NCBI GenBank assembly: GCA_013339895.1
Contig: JABACO010000003.1
Coordinates: 7,857,662-7,921,661 of the forward strand
Origin: Ephydatia muelleri
Taxonomy: Eukaryota; Porifera; Demospongiae; Spongillida; Spongillidae
Length of the DNA stretch: 64,000 bases
Direction of reading: 5' to 3'
The stretch's first letter is position 1, and each line of letters starts with the position of its first letter. Both the position numbers and the translations under genes were made by a program. Shown here piece after piece: positions 1 to 12,290 of this stretch. The notes below the pieces were generated by a model. The model was not told the DNA's origin, searched no databases, and saw only the letters and a program-made list of their open reading frames with translations.

Positions 1-215
1 CCATGCATCAATGTTAAAAGTAGCACTTGTATTGTTTCTTTAGCTCTGTGTCTGTGGGTGGTGTATATGTGTATTCAGGTGTATAGGTAGCACTTTACTA
101 GCTGTTGAAGTGATAGTGCATAACCTACACATGAAGTGACCTGAGAAAACAAGGAACCATCATCTAGTGTTACTGCTACATGAGTGTACAAAGTATTAAA
201 TAGTGGCAATAGCTA

Positions 216-255
216 CCAGGCCGTCTTTTTTCCTAAACTTAAATTGACGGCCTGG
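216..255. repeat. Short perfect hairpin
   Basis: Perfect 10-bp arms (CCAGGCCGTC and GACGGCCTGG) flank a 20-nt T/A-rich loop. It could be the remnant of a small inverted-repeat element. No function is implied by the context. Confidence 0.4.
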
Positions 256-1588
256 GGACGAGGCTAGCTTATACGGTACTAGTACTATACCCAAAAGAAC
301 GAAAGCCACCTATATGATTCCAGCAATTATTGATTCTAACAGCTATTAGGAAAACCATAAATAACTATGGGAAAACAACCTTTCTCGACTTCAGTCGGAG
401 TAGGCCAATACGAATAAACGGCTCGTACAATGGTCCTTGTGTAATGAAATTCAAAAGGAGCGCACCGTCAAGAGAAGAACTGTTCACACGCCAGTAGATA
501 GTAGGAACGTCAGTTGAGTCAGGACGCACGATATCCGGCCGTAACAATAACATAGTTAAATAACAGTTCATGTGACCTCTGGAAGGATAAATGGCAGGGG
601 CACGAGTTACAATCTAACGCGTATGACCGACGCGCATGCGTATGGTTAGATCACTAAAATCGACGATAGCCTTAGTTTGGCAGGATTTATGTAAAAGCAA
701 CGGCCTCACCTAACTTCCCTACCGTACAGACGTACAATTAATTAATTAAAAGGCGAAAATGTCAACAATAAATATATATTAAAATTAATTAGCTGTTTTA
801 ATAACGTAATAAATCTCTAAAGTGTCTGGTGAGTTTAACGATGAAATCAGAATTTTTTAATCCCAATTCCAAGCCGAGTTATGCACTGATGTCCACAATT
901 TCTGGACATGCATGCACTGTACATCCATCGTTCTGGTGGCTCTATCAGAATTGTGCGAAAAAGGATGTGACATGTAGCTACAGCTTCCAATCCCTCTATT
1001 GAATTCATGATCTCTGGTAAAGTTGTGGTTGATGGCGAAACAATTAGGGATGTAATTTACCGTTTCGGTGACAACTGAATAAACAGCCTTAACAAAATGC
1101 ATACATGTACGTAAATGTTTCTTGAAGTTTTTGTACTCCACTCTCGGGGGGCAGGTGGGGGTGGAAGGGGGATGCCAGACGCCATCACAAAAATTCCAAA
1201 ATTGAGACCAGGTCCCCTCCCCCTCCGTCTACAGAAACGGCCACTTTCTGCACACGCCACCACAAGATAATTTCGTCATTCGGCATTATTATCACACCCC
1301 TTATAGCCTCTCAACTAGCGCACGTGCACACGAGAATACAGCACAACAATTCGCACTCAAGTATGTTACTATACGTACTATTTAGCCCAATTCGACTTGC
1401 ATTAACTTATTCCAAAACAAGGAGACTTTAGGTACTTCCATCTTGAATTTTTCTTTGCAATATGCACCTTGCACAAAACTATCTCTGCTTAGGGCAAACA
1501 TACATGTATTAATCTGCTCCAACAAAACTTGATGTGTAGAATGTGAAGTTTTCATATCGCATAGGCGCCGCTCAATTGGGCAAGACGA

Positions 1589-1617
1589 CCCCCCCCCCCC
1601 CCCCCCCCCCCCCCCCC
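1589..1617. repeat. Poly-C tract
   Basis: A run of 29 C. Open frames reading through it on the minus strand as poly-Gly are artefacts. Confidence 0.9.
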
Positions 1618-1777
1618 GCTTACCCAAACTAATAAATATTTAAGCATTCATTTTCACTGAAAGTACTCAATTATTGTTTAAAACTGTGTGAAAACCTCAC
1701 ATTTCATGTATAATAATAATAATAATTTTTACAGCACCAAAAGCTTTGGAAGGAGGATGCGCCCTATTAGTAACATT

Positions 1778-1805
1778 CCCCCCCCCCCCCCCCCCCCCCC
1801 CCCCC
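1778..1805. repeat. Poly-C tract
   Basis: A run of 28 C, about 160 bp from the previous one. Confidence 0.9.
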
Positions 1806-2893
1806 GCCTCCGGCCCGGTTAGGAAATTAATGAGCGAATGCTTATACATATATGGCGTAACATGTGGTAGCTCCACACATACGTATTAGGTTCATGAGAT
1901 ACTACACACGTTTGGCGCAACTGATGCTGGTATGTTGGTGCATTTAATCGTTCTCTGCAGATTTATAGGACAATATGGACAGATCGCATGTGAATAGTTA
2001 TCGTCCTCCCGCTTTATTTACATGTAGAATCGCGATGATGAGGCACATCATGCCCTATTCTCCACAAACAATACTATGTTGCTATATGCAGTGCGGCCTT
2101 CGTGCTGCAAGAAACAAATATCCAAAAAGGGATTAATTTATTTACTTATTTAACCACACTCCACTATTCCCACTTTCATTCTTACTTTTCCCCCTACACT
2201 CCACTGAAAAAAAAAATAATAATTGTAATGCTCTCAACAAGAACAACAAACTACGGTCATGGTGTCATCTAATTTGTGTTTTGCACCCCTCAATCGCTCA
2301 GACGAACTATATATAAAACTTATGATGTCATTGGTGTAACGGCAGAACATTTGCCTGGCTGACATGTAACCTGCAGTGTTGGGCATCCATTTAAATCATG
2401 TACCATGTATTACGTATGTCTTTTAGAGCATACAGCTGTCAGGGTAGTGAGGGTAGAGATTATGTAAATGTCATGATGATTTGTGGTTACTTTCCATGTA
2501 CTGTATTTGTGCACTTTATTTATTTGATATGGCCTTTTGTCTTATGCAGACGGTTAAGCACTGTAAATAATCGGCCACTCTATAGTGGGGCACGCGCACA
2601 CAGCCCATGACGCATACACTTATAATTAGTATAGTGCGATCGAATACAATTGAAACATTTATATCCGGAGTGTGCAACGATAACCATATGGGTCTTTTAA
2701 AACATTAAGCTTGCTAAAATTCTTGTTTCTTGTTTAAAAATACAGATGCTGGTCAATTTGCTTCGTTTGGACTCTAGTGCAACCTGGTCAGTTTGTAAAA
2801 ATCAGTCGTTTTCATTTGCATATGTATGCTACCATTTTTAGAACTCATACTGTGCCCGTGTAATGAGATTCATGTCATAATTTCTTTTGTCAG

Positions 2894-3193
2894 GAACATG
2901 TCATATTATCATTAATCCGACGGGAATAACAACATGTTATAGCTCAGTTGCAAATTTCTTTTGCTCTATTGATGAGATAGCGCAGATATTTTGGCATATT
3001 AATGGACAGGATCCTGTGCGATTAGGAGTTAATAGTCCAGGTACAAATCCAAGCACCTTTGATCCAGGAGAAGAGTCAACATTAATGATACCAGGCTCTT
3101 ATGCATTTGATGAAGCAGCAGTCACTTGTTATTACAGCTCACCATCAACATCTCAAACGCTGTATAGCGTTCCTGCACTTCTACGAGTACTAG
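2894..3193 (+). pseudogene. Ig-like domain exon of RTK copy 1
   Basis: Begins after a TTTTGTCAG acceptor and ends before GTTTCA, the same borders as copy 2. It encodes about 100 residues with the Ig cysteines, a buried Trp (FWHINGQ) and CYY near the end. It is open throughout. Splicing to the preceding 41-nt exon gives ...QPG-TCHIII, so the mature protein would begin at this domain. Confidence 0.7.
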
Positions 3194-4020
3194 GTTTCAG
3201 AACAATAGTGTAATCATTTGTGTTAAGAATATTTCATGTTGTTAGGTCCTCCACTGAACTTGACAGTCACACATATTGGCAGTGGTACTATCCAACTCTA
3301 TTGGATCCCATCAAATGGAGAACAAACTGGGTCATATTTGAACTACACTGTTCTGATTAAGGATAGAAAAGGGGCTGTAGCGTACAATGAGACGGTGACA
3401 AATTTACAACTGATCATCGACACTTTAGATCAATGCAGCCAAACGAATGTAACTGTTATACCGCAATGTCAGGGCACAATATCAAAGACATCTATTGGAC
3501 GATTGCAGATACCTGGTGGTAATTAAGCATCAAACAGACAGAATGTGGAAGGAAGGGAGGCTAGATAGACAAAATATTTCCTTGCAGGCACAAGACCCGT
3601 TTAGTTTAGAAAAACAATTCTGTGATATTGTGCACAAATAGCAATAACATGTATTTTTATGTAATGATACAAATCAGTCAGTCACCAGATAAAAGCCTAA
3701 GTAGTCATGTTTGCATGTTGCTTCAAGATGAGAGCATGAAGATTTACATACACATATACTAACTAAGCATAACTGAGATTTCAAACAGTATGCTTTTCTT
3801 CTCCACAGTTCCACCATCAAGCATATCAAATGAGAATATTATTACCTCCTTGATATTTCCGAAGTCATCAACAGATAATGTGACTGTAGTTCTAAGTACC
3901 GTAAGTAAACTGTACTTCCTAATTTCTGCTTTGCATACTTGTTTCACATAGGAATCTGAAATAAATGTGATTACTGTTCAAAGTAACACTTTTTTTAAAT
4001 CATTTTTTGTTGTTATTTTT

Positions 4021-4046
4021 AACCCCCCCCCCCCCCCCCCCCCCCA
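4021..4046. repeat. Poly-C tract in RTK copy 1 intron
   Basis: Lies in the intron between the two halves of the second FN3 domain. Long open frames through it (a proline run fused to exon sequence) are unspliced artefacts. Confidence 0.85.
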
Positions 4047-6385
4047 CGCAGCCAATGCAATGTTTGTATGTGTGTTGGTACTATTGCATATGGTCACACC
4101 ATTGTGTGCCATCCATTGTTTGGCATTGTCAACATCTATTTGTATTCATAACTATTCCTTTGCAGTTTCAATCAGGAGTTTGCAGTTACAGTATATTTTA
4201 TAAATCCGAATTTGGAGACCTGGTTCATCTGATTACCTACGTTTTGCCTTCAAATGAAGCACTGCCACACAAGTTCACGCTGTCCTTGCATCCTAATCAA
4301 CACTTCAATCTCACCATCATTTCTTACAACAGCTACGGATATTTTGTTTTTAACACTTCAGATAGTAAGAACCTAAAGCTTGTAAATACGTACAGACTAT
4401 TGGCATTGCACTTTAATTCTATATTTCTGTATTTCTGTATAGGTACACACAGCGTGAGTGCTGTAAATGTCAGCATTGCTTCTGGGGCTATCATCGCATG
4501 CATCTTTAATCCAGGCTCACAAGCAATCGGCTGCTTCATTAATCTTACAAATGTGGCTAATGGAATTACATACTGCATAACATTTCAACGGTTTTCAAAT
4601 GTTACAATAACAATTCTATATTTCAATCATGCAATGCAACATTTAATGCTGGGAGATATGTTTATCAGGTTTATGATATTGAAAGAGGTGGTGAGATATC
4701 ATTATTTCCAGCTGTTGTAAGTGTGATGCATCTTATAACACCTGCAGCAATGAATCCATCAGCTTCACGTATGCCAAAATTCAGCGTTGATGTTTGCAAA
4801 TACAATGTTATTCAATTTACATTTTTAGCATGAATGCTCCCTCCTACATCTACCAACTCACGTAATTTAAAAAGATGTGTATTCTATTACCATTTGTTAT
4901 TCACACTGTGCTGGGGTCATAGACTTTTTCCATGCAGAGTAAAGCTTTAAAATATATTATTTAGAATGCAAGTTGCCGTAATGTTTAACACTTTTATTCT
5001 ATCAATAGAATCATTACTTAATGCCATTTCAAAATACACCATATTTATTTGTGGATGGGTTAGGGATGAATGATATTTGACCATTTGGTTAAAGATGATA
5101 GTATTCTTAACGTTGGGTTTGGTTCAATGTTCAGGATGGAAATTGAGCTCTTTAGCAAATGGAGTTTCTTTATCGACCTCTGCATTCCTCATCCTTCTAT
5201 TAATTGCTGTTGCTTGTTGCAATTACCAATTGTGCAAGAAGAAGGCTAGTTAATGAAAAGCATTACAGTAGAAATGATTCACATAGACTGTACATCATTT
5301 CATACTTCAGTAGACAGAATTCTATCCCAAATATAGGGGCACAGCAAATTAAACTAGGCATGGAAGTTTTATTTCTTAATGTATGTGATTCTTTCAACAT
5401 AAAACCCATATAGGATGCTGCATTGCATATCATGGTGGCTCTTTGGAACCAATTAAATTGAGCCAAACTGATATTGAACACTATTGGGTACTATTCATTG
5501 ATAAATTGGTAGATCAGCAGCAGCTAAAACTACTGACCTGGTGAAGAACGTGAGTCAGATTATTCTTTTCATTCACCCAACCAGTAGCACCATGCATAGG
5601 AGAGTTTGGAATTTTTTTCTGGAGCTATGACTATGATTAGAATAGATGGGAACCTTGAAGCTGTTACAGTGAAGATAGTAAAAGGTGTGCTAGTGAATAA
5701 ATGGATTACTGTTCCATTGATTGTTACTAGTAGTATGAACTGTACAGTTATATATTCAAGACTATGGGAGGGCTGTAATAAGTGAATCGATATGTTCCTT
5801 GGCCATTCATTTTTTAAATGGAAGGGAAAATAATAAATGGTTACAAATCATCATAATGCAAACATTTAATTTCATCGAGTTACCTGGTATATTAATTGCC
5901 AATTTGGCATAATTCATGTACATAGAACTTGCATTTTTCTAATTTGTGATTTATGTGGCTTCATCCATGCATGATTAAATTTCTATGTGCATGTCACAGA
6001 GAAAAAGTTGAATGCAGTCCTAGTGTAAACAATGTATGTTTCATCCTCAAACAACATGTTACATGCATGGGAAAAGGAAATGATTAGTTATGATATATTA
6101 TTGATGATTGCAATTAATTATATGAATGCTGCCTATAGAATTATATTCACAATCTGATATGATGGATTTCTTTGACGAATGCTGTCAAATGAAGGCTTTC
6201 AAGCATTCCAACATCGTGATTGGAATGTGTCTTGACTCACCAGATGGCTTTCCACTCATGATACTTCCACTCTATCCTAAGGGAAACCTTGAAGTGTACC
6301 TAGAGCAAGTCCACAGCATGCAGTCGACTACGGCATGAATTTAAGATTTTATCTGTAAATTATGGCAACACAACAGATATGATAA

Positions 6386-6720
6386 ATGCGCACGAATGCT
6401 TTAGTGACACACAGTCAGTGCAACAATCAGACAATGAAGTTTAAGCGCCTCGCACGGCCTGAGGTAGCAAGATGTGGCTGCTTGAGATCGGAATCATCTG
6501 TTTCTGCCAGTGATTCTACCGTTTTCCATACAATAGCAAAAGCAAAAGAATCATCACTTGAATGCATTTCGTCAAGGCACGCAATAATGTCGTCCACGAG
6601 GCTCATCGCCTTCATGAGGTCGATACCTATTTTCTGCAGATGTACTGATAGTGGCGTGGTGACGGCCAGAACTTGATTCATGACACACGTTGCAACAATG
6701 AACTCTGGTCTTGAGATTGA
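6386..6720 (-). pseudogene. hAT-type transposase C-terminal fragment
   Basis: The minus strand encodes a segment ending in ...TTPLSVHLQKIGIDLMKA, then a helical stretch (VDDIIACLDEM). It resembles the pre-C-terminal region of ZMYM1/TTF-type hAT transposases. The complete hAT element in this window has the corresponding stretch (GPLSRYLQSVNMDYAKALAM) near 53.9 kb, so this is a relative, not a copy. No N-terminus, zinc finger or dimerisation tail is nearby. It lies directly downstream of the truncated RTK copy 1 and may mark the insertion that removed its kinase C-lobe. Confidence 0.6.
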
Positions 6721-6800
6721 GTATTGTGCAGATGCTGACGTTTGACTTTACGAAACGATGCTCCTGAACCTTTGAACCGCTTTGATGACATGAAAAATTA

Positions 6801-7005
6801 AATAGGGCCTGGTGTCCATTGGCCAGGTCCTAGCGCGCTAGCCATTACCAAGAAACTTGGTATACTTCGATATAAATTTTTTTTTTGAAAATTTACGGAC
6901 GACGGTCTGGAACGAGGAAATGCTAGAGAGGGGATTACCAGTTTTCCTGGTAATGGCTAGCGCATGCGCGCTATAGGACATTGCCAATGGACACCAGGCC
7001 CTATT
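6801..7005. mobile_element. MITE-like inverted-repeat element
   Basis: About 205 bp. The outer 23 bp of each end are perfect inverted repeats (AATAGGGCCTGGTGTC... and its complement). Similarity continues inward for about 65-70 bp with small gaps. The core is non-coding. A flanking TA on each side of GGGCC...GGCCC could be a TA target duplication. Typical of a non-autonomous DNA transposon. The superfamily is not determined. Confidence 0.8.
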
Positions 7006-7727
7006 ATTCACCCGAGTAATTTAATATAAAATACGGTTTTTTCAGATGTGTATGAAGTATAGTTTAATTACTTGTTATTTATGACATCAGAATAATACAT
7101 GGCTGTGTAAATCAAAACATGCGCATCATGTAAAAACTACTTGGGTAGTGTTTGGTTCATATAGCACGTTTTCGCCTCATCCCAGGTTATTGCATACCTA
7201 TTCATAATAACAGCTGCGATTATCTACATAGTGAAAGAGAAATCACTTTAAAGATAATAAATACATTACTTACTTCTGGCCACACGATAAATTTACTGAG
7301 TTGGGATAGTGTCATTGATGCCCCTTTCCCAACATCATCCTGAATACCTACAAGATAGAGCTCTATCTCGTGTACTTAACAGTACATATCAGTGAGGTGT
7401 ATCATAAAAGTGTATACACCATATCACTGGATTTTTCTAGAAGCCGATATGGATTTTCTTTTCTCAGTGCTTTGATACTTGAGGTGTCATTTGAAAATTG
7501 CGACGTACAATGTATGCCTTCCAGTTATAATCCGTCATATTAGTGGCTGTAAGTTAACGTATTATTTACATGCATTACAAATTCCTGCATGTGTGCTTCA
7601 AGTACATGTACCACTACCTCCATCTTCTTCACCACTTGTCTAATAAATGTTCTGGTAAATGGTGATTGGCTTCATGCGTAATGGTGATGGAGCTGAAGTT
7701 ACATGTGTTGCACATTTTTTGTGTTAC
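7005..7727. other. No gene seen
   Basis: AT-rich sequence without an open frame that has splice sites or a recognisable domain. Confidence 0.4.
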
Positions 7728-7943
7728 CTGTTTGCTTTCTCTTCAGAAGATTACGTGGGAAATATCTGGTGTAATGTTCTCTTCCCCACTTCAGAGCAGT
7801 AAGTTCATCAGGGTCAGGAGCACGATTTTCATACTCAGGCACCAAGAAATCATTCGAATCAATATCAGAATTCAAAGAACTAGTGCTTCCACTTTTTATG
7901 TCGTCGTCATCTTCTTCATTCACACTATGATGTTCCATCACAT
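7728..7943 (-). CDS. Putative exon, acidic protein with LKWGREHYTRYFP motif
   Basis: An open block bounded by an acceptor (ATTTTCAG) and a donor (GTAACA). It encodes an acidic, Ser/Asp-rich stretch and then ALKWGREHYTRYFPRNLLKRK. A related exon lies at 16.27 kb on the other strand (LRWRRDHYIRYLP), so this is probably a real conserved exon. I do not recognise the family. Neighbouring exons were not found. Confidence 0.4.
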
Positions 7944-8539
7944 CTGAAAATGTTGACAATTACATATGAATGCACAAAAATGCCACAGACATATGAGTTG
8001 CTCTGCCTTAGTGAATTGCTGGTCTACATGTGCATTGTTTAAGAAAGCAATTGTCTATTAATCAAAGTACATTAAAACTTATGCAAGGTAATACATTTGA
8101 ATCAGCATTCTTCCAGCCAGAATCACAGAGGTATATACACCATTGCTCTATGGTGCATTTCATTGCAAAGATACAGCCTACATATAGCACATAGAAATTT
8201 CATGCACATATATCATCATAAATATTATTATTATAAGATTTTACTATAAAATTTAATTATGCATCACTTACCAAATCCAGTTAACTGCATCACCATCAGA
8301 GCAGTGCATTGAATCAATGCTTTGAACGAATTGTTAATGCCACTACTTATATAATTCTAGATATAAGTACCTCATCACTCAACACCAGGTCATGCAGTCT
8401 ATTGCTTAAATAAGCAATATTAAGAAGAACATGTGACAGCCTATGAACTATATTTTTCTGTAAGTTAACTGACCAGTGGTATGCCCAAGTAGTGTGCAGC
8501 AATACTAGCACATCCCATAGCTTGGTCATCACTCACACA
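7944..8539. other. No gene seen
   Basis: AT-rich sequence. A 61-codon minus-strand frame at 8347-8532 has no recognisable feature. Confidence 0.4.
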
Positions 8540-9330
8540 GGTGTGACATAGTCACAGTCCACAAGGAGGGTGGGTCAAGACCATGAACCATGCACAGAAG
8601 TGTGACACAGGATTCCTAGAACATCGCTTAGTTTGGTAACCCTGTCACTCTCACGAGTGTGACATAGTCAGGGTCCTCAGAGGGGGTGGGTCAAGAGCAT
8701 GACACATGCACAGATGTGTGACACAAACCTCAGAGAAGCTGTTGTGGTGCAGGATTACTAAAACATCGCTTTGTTTGGTCACAAGGTTGAACTTCGTCAC
8801 TCTCACAGGTGTGACATGGCCATGGTCTTCAGAACGGGTGGGTCAAGACCATGACACATGTACACATGTGTGACACAGACCTCAGGAGAAGCCATTGTGG
8901 TACAGGATTACTAGAACATCGCTTAGTTTGGTCAACCTGTCACTCTCACAGTGATACATAGCCAGGGTCCTCAGAGGGGGTGGGTCAAGACTATGGCACA
9001 TGCACAGATGTGTGACACAGACCTCAGGAGAAGCTATTGTGGTGCAGGATTACTAGAACATCGCTTAGTTTGGTCACAAGGTTGAACTTTATCATTCTCA
9101 CAGGTGTGTCATTGCAGCCACGGTCTTCAAAGGGAGTGGGTCAAGACCATGATACATGCACAGATGTGTGACACAGACCTCAGGAGAAGCTATTGTGGTG
9201 CAGGATTCTTAGAACATCACTTAGTTTGGTCACCTTGTAACTCTTACAGGTGTGACATAGCCAGGGTCCTCAGAAGGGGTGGGTCACGACTATGACGAAT
9301 GTACAAATGTGTGACAGACCTCTTGTGATG
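8540..9330. repeat. Tandem repeat, 131-156 bp units
   Basis: About six diverged copies of a unit containing TAGAACATCGCTTAGTTTGG, a GTGTGACATAG stretch, GGGTGGGTCAAGACC and GTGTGACACAGACCTCAG. The TAGAACATCGC landmark recurs near 8617, 8759, 8912, 9054 and 9210. Non-coding. Confidence 0.85.
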
Positions 9331-9332
9331 CA

Positions 9333-9465
9333 GGATTACTAGAACATCGCTTATTTTGATTCAGGATTACTAGAACATCGCTTATTTTGATTCACGATTA
9401 CTAGAACATCGCTTATTTTGATTCACGATTACTAGAACATCGCTTATTTTGATTCAGGATTATAT
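9333..9465. repeat. 31-bp tandem repeat
   Basis: Four near-identical 31-bp copies (core ACTAGAACATCGCTTATTTT, then GATTCA). They derive from one segment of the larger unit just upstream. The array stops at the start of the retroelement remnant. Confidence 0.9.
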
Positions 9466-9528
9466 CGCATCGTTCAAAATTGGATAGCTGCAAGAACATA
9501 ATTTTACATTACAAAATCGGATCGGTAA

Positions 9529-10187
9529 ATGATATCAGTTCATAACTGTTCATTGCGATCCGCACGGCACGTCTTTGGTGATGATTTGTGTGGAATGTGG
9601 TGCTGGGGAATGTGGTGCCAACTTCCATGCAGTGGACAAGGAGTTTCGGCTCAACTGGAAATGTGTCCAAGATCGCGGAATCCAAGTCAGATCCATCGAA
9701 GCCCTGGTGGAGAAAGTGAACTTCGGGTGGTCAAACTAAGTGAAAAGGACGATATCGAAACGTATCTAACTACTTTCGAGCGTCTGGTGACCGCATGCGG
9801 AACAACGAAGGCAAAATGGATTTTTAAGCTGGCACCGCAACTTACGGGGAAAGCCCAACAAGCGTATGCAGCTCTACCAACGGATCAGGCTCTAAACTAT
9901 GACTCTGTGAAAGTGGCGATACTGAGGCGATAAGACATAACGGAAGAAACATACCGCCAAAGGTTCCGAGCAGCTGGCAAGGGGACTGAGGAGACGCATC
10001 GGGAGTTGGCAATCCGACTGGGTGATATGGCAAACAGGTGGCTGAAAGACGTCAGCACAGTGGAGCAGATCAAGGATGCGGTAGTCCTGGAAAAGTTCCT
10101 CAACTGCCTGTCATCGCCTATAAAGGGTCTGGATCAAGGAAAGGAAACCCAAGTCCTACTTGGAAGCTGGTCAATTAGCAGATGACT
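9529..10187 (+). pseudogene. gag capsid remnant with SCAN-like C-terminus
   Basis: The first open part contains KLSEKDDIETYLTTFERL and a region typical of gypsy capsid (KLAPQLTGKAQQAYAAL). After an in-frame TAA at 9931-9933 the same frame continues with ETYRQRFR, a RELAIRLGDMANRWL helix and AVVLEKFLNCL, the pattern of SCAN domains and of the Gmr1-like gag from which they descend. An Arg/Gln-rich linker follows. Confidence 0.7.
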
Positions 10188-10289
10188 AAACAGAAGCCAG
10201 GAAGCAGGTGAAGAGCAACGGAGATCACAATCAGAAGGGGAAGCAGAGTTCAACACCATCACAAGAGGAAGGTCAGTCATCAGGGGGAA

Positions 10290-10410
10290 GTAGTAAGGTA
10301 AAATGCAGTGGCTATGGTCAGAAGTTTAGTCGTAAGGATGTGGTGTGTCTCAGTGTGGGGAGCAGGGCCATATTGCATCCAGTGTCCAAACAAGGCAATG
10401 CAAAGAGAGA
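10290..10410 (+). pseudogene. gag zinc knuckle remnant
   Basis: A CCHC-type knuckle can be read as short pieces in two frames (CGEQGHIA, then CPNKA), so at least one frameshift splits it. It sits between capsid and protease as expected for Ty3/gypsy gag. Confidence 0.55.
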
Positions 10411-10422
10411 GAGTAACCCATC

Positions 10423-10830
10423 ATGCAGAGATGTGGGGTTGCAGAGGGGAAGTACGTGCAAGACATCCTGTTAGACACTGGATGTTCAAAGACCCTTGTT
10501 CACCAGAAGTTGGTACCAAAGGGGAAGGTGCTCCCAACCACGATTCAGTGCGCACATGGGGACAAGGTGCTCTACCCAGTGGTTAGACTCAATCTGGTAG
10601 TTGAGGGGTTACCTGTTGCAATAAAGACAGCAGTAGCCAAGAATCTACCTGTGTCAGTGTTGTTAGGGACTGACATTTCTGAATTGGGAAAACTGCTAGG
10701 ACTTAAACCAAAGTCCAGGCGCAGCAAAAGGCAGAGGGTGTCACCAGGGCTCAGGAAGAGAAGAAGAGATGCCAGAAAGAAGCTGACTCTCAAGTGTCTT
10801 CTTCACCGGTGGTACTGGATGCCCAGTCAA
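10423..10830 (+). pseudogene. Retroviral-type aspartic protease remnant
   Basis: Contains the active-site motif ILLDTGCSKTLV near residues 15-26 of this open frame and the downstream LLGTDI strand. An Arg/Lys-rich linker follows. A Ser/Glu-rich linker in another frame (about 10.79-11.18 kb) leads to the integrase. Confidence 0.75.
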
Positions 10831-11179
10831 TAGCTGAAGAGAGTGCTGCAATCAAGCCCAAGGAAACCCTGGAGAGGCATCAAGTTGGTGAAGCAGAGGG
10901 AGATAACGGATCTGTCTTCAACCTTGAGGACAGTTTGCTCTCAGGCGGCAGGTCAAGGAGCAAACTCTCAAGGAGTCCAAAGAGAGCTCAGAGGAGGATA
11001 CACCAACCAGCAGTAGAAGAACAACTTAGTAGTGGTCTACTGGCCATGTCAGCCGAGGAGCTGAAGCAGTTGGTAAAGTTCGATCCATCCCTTAAGAACT
11101 TGATGGTCAGAGGACCTGAGGAGGACAAGACATGCACATTACTACCTGGACAAAGGACAGTTGTACAGATGGTGGATAC

Positions 11180-12290
11180 CTAAGGACAGGGGCCCAGAGC
11201 ATGCAGTTGATCAGCTGGTACTACCTTTCCAGTGCCATAAGGCAGTGTTGCAGTTGGCCCATGAAGTGCTCATCGCAGGGCACCTTGGGAAACAGAAAAC
11301 TGTCAGACGGATCATGCAGAGGTTTTATTGACCAAGTCTCTGCAGGGATGCTGCAGACTTCTGAAAGTGTTGCCAGGTCTGTCAGAAGGCGTCAAGGGAC
11401 AAGGCTATTCGTGCTCCTCTCATTCCACTGCCAATTGTCACAAAACCATTCCAGATGGTGGCAATGGATATTTTCGGTCCACTTTCTAGGACAATATCTG
11501 GAAACCGTTATATACTGGTGCTGTGTGACTATGCCACCAGATATCCGGAAGCTGTTGCAGTGCGGAGCATTGATGCTGAGTGCATAGCTGATGAGCTGGT
11601 ACGGATTTTCGCTAGGGTCGAGATACCTGAAGAAATCTTGACTGATCAAAGCAGTAATTTATCTAATGACTTATGCACATACACCCAATCAGGACCAGTC
11701 CATATCACCCACAGACAGATGGATTGGTTGAAAGATTTAATGGGACCCTCAAGGCAATGTTGAGGAAAGTTGCAGGGGAAGATGTGAAGAAATGGGACAG
11801 GTGGCTCCCATTTCTGCTATTCGCATACAGGGAGGTACCACAGGCTTCCACAGGGTTCTCACCCTTTGAGTTGTTATATGGGAGAGCAGTTAGAAGACCT
11901 CTGGACATAGTCAAGGGAGCCTGGGAAGGAAGCAAGCTGACGAAGGATAGTGTGGTGTCATATGTACTTGGAGTACAGGATAAGTTGTCAAAGATGGCAT
12001 CTCTGGCAGCTGAACACCTTTGTGAAGCCCAAGCGGACCAGAAGCACTGGTATGATCGTAATGCACGGCAACGAGAGTTCCAGACGGGTGACCTGGTCAT
12101 GGTGTTACTTACAACCTCAGTGGGAGCCTTGACAGCACAGTGAAAAGGGCACTACCAGTATTACAGAAGGCAGGGAGCGTGAACTATGTGGCTGACATGA
12201 AGGGTACCCGGAAAAGGGAACGCACCTTCCACTTCAATACGCTGAAGGACTGGAATACAGCCACTGAGAATGTTCACTTCGCAGCAATAG
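11180..12290 (+). pseudogene. Integrase remnant, upstream of reverse transcriptase
   Basis: The HHCC zinc-binding region (H near 11.25 kb, GHLGKQKT, then CCQVCQKA near 11.37 kb) has two TGA stops (11329-11331 and 11362-11364). The catalytic core follows: first Asp in MVAMDIFGPL (11.46 kb), second in ILTDQ (11.64 kb), then a frameshift, and SPYHPQTDGLVERFNGT with the Glu (11.7 kb). A GPY/F-like tail lies at 12.07-12.27 kb. Placement before RT is the Gmr1-like signature. Confidence 0.8.

Larger units (their letters stand above)
1..2740. other. Non-coding upstream region
   Basis: No open frame here has splice sites, a recognisable domain or sensible composition, so I see no gene. It holds two poly-C runs and a short hairpin, listed separately, and AT-rich spacer. 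The 5' end of the RTK gene that begins near 2.75 kb (first exon with its ATG) must lie somewhere in this interval, but I could not place it. Confidence 0.5.
2746..6338 (+). pseudogene. Receptor tyrosine kinase paralogue, copy 1 (decayed)
   Basis: Eleven exon-like blocks match copy 2 (18.3-24.3 kb) in order and mostly in splice phase: 2746-2786 (signal peptide), 2894-3193 (Ig-like), 3246-3518 (FN3), 3809-3900 plus 4166-4364 (second FN3, split by an intron), 4443-4716 (membrane-proximal), 5135-5248 (transmembrane), about 5320-5360 and 5412-5548 (juxtamembrane), 5600-5694 (glycine loop/VTVK) and 6139-6338 (helix C to hinge). Several lesions are visible. There is a frameshift near 4618 and a stop in the juxtamembrane block near 5535. 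The glycine-loop exon is frameshifted. A 6-bp deletion removes Gln-Leu from the HxNxxxLIG region near 6220. The frame stops at 6338. The catalytic lobe is absent and a hAT scrap follows. The ectodomain exons are still mostly open, so inactivation may be fairly recent. Confidence 0.75.

Noticed and set aside
4007..4720. 237-codon frame across a poly-C tract
   Set aside because: It fuses an intron, a poly-C run and two RTK exons. The exons are better explained by splicing.
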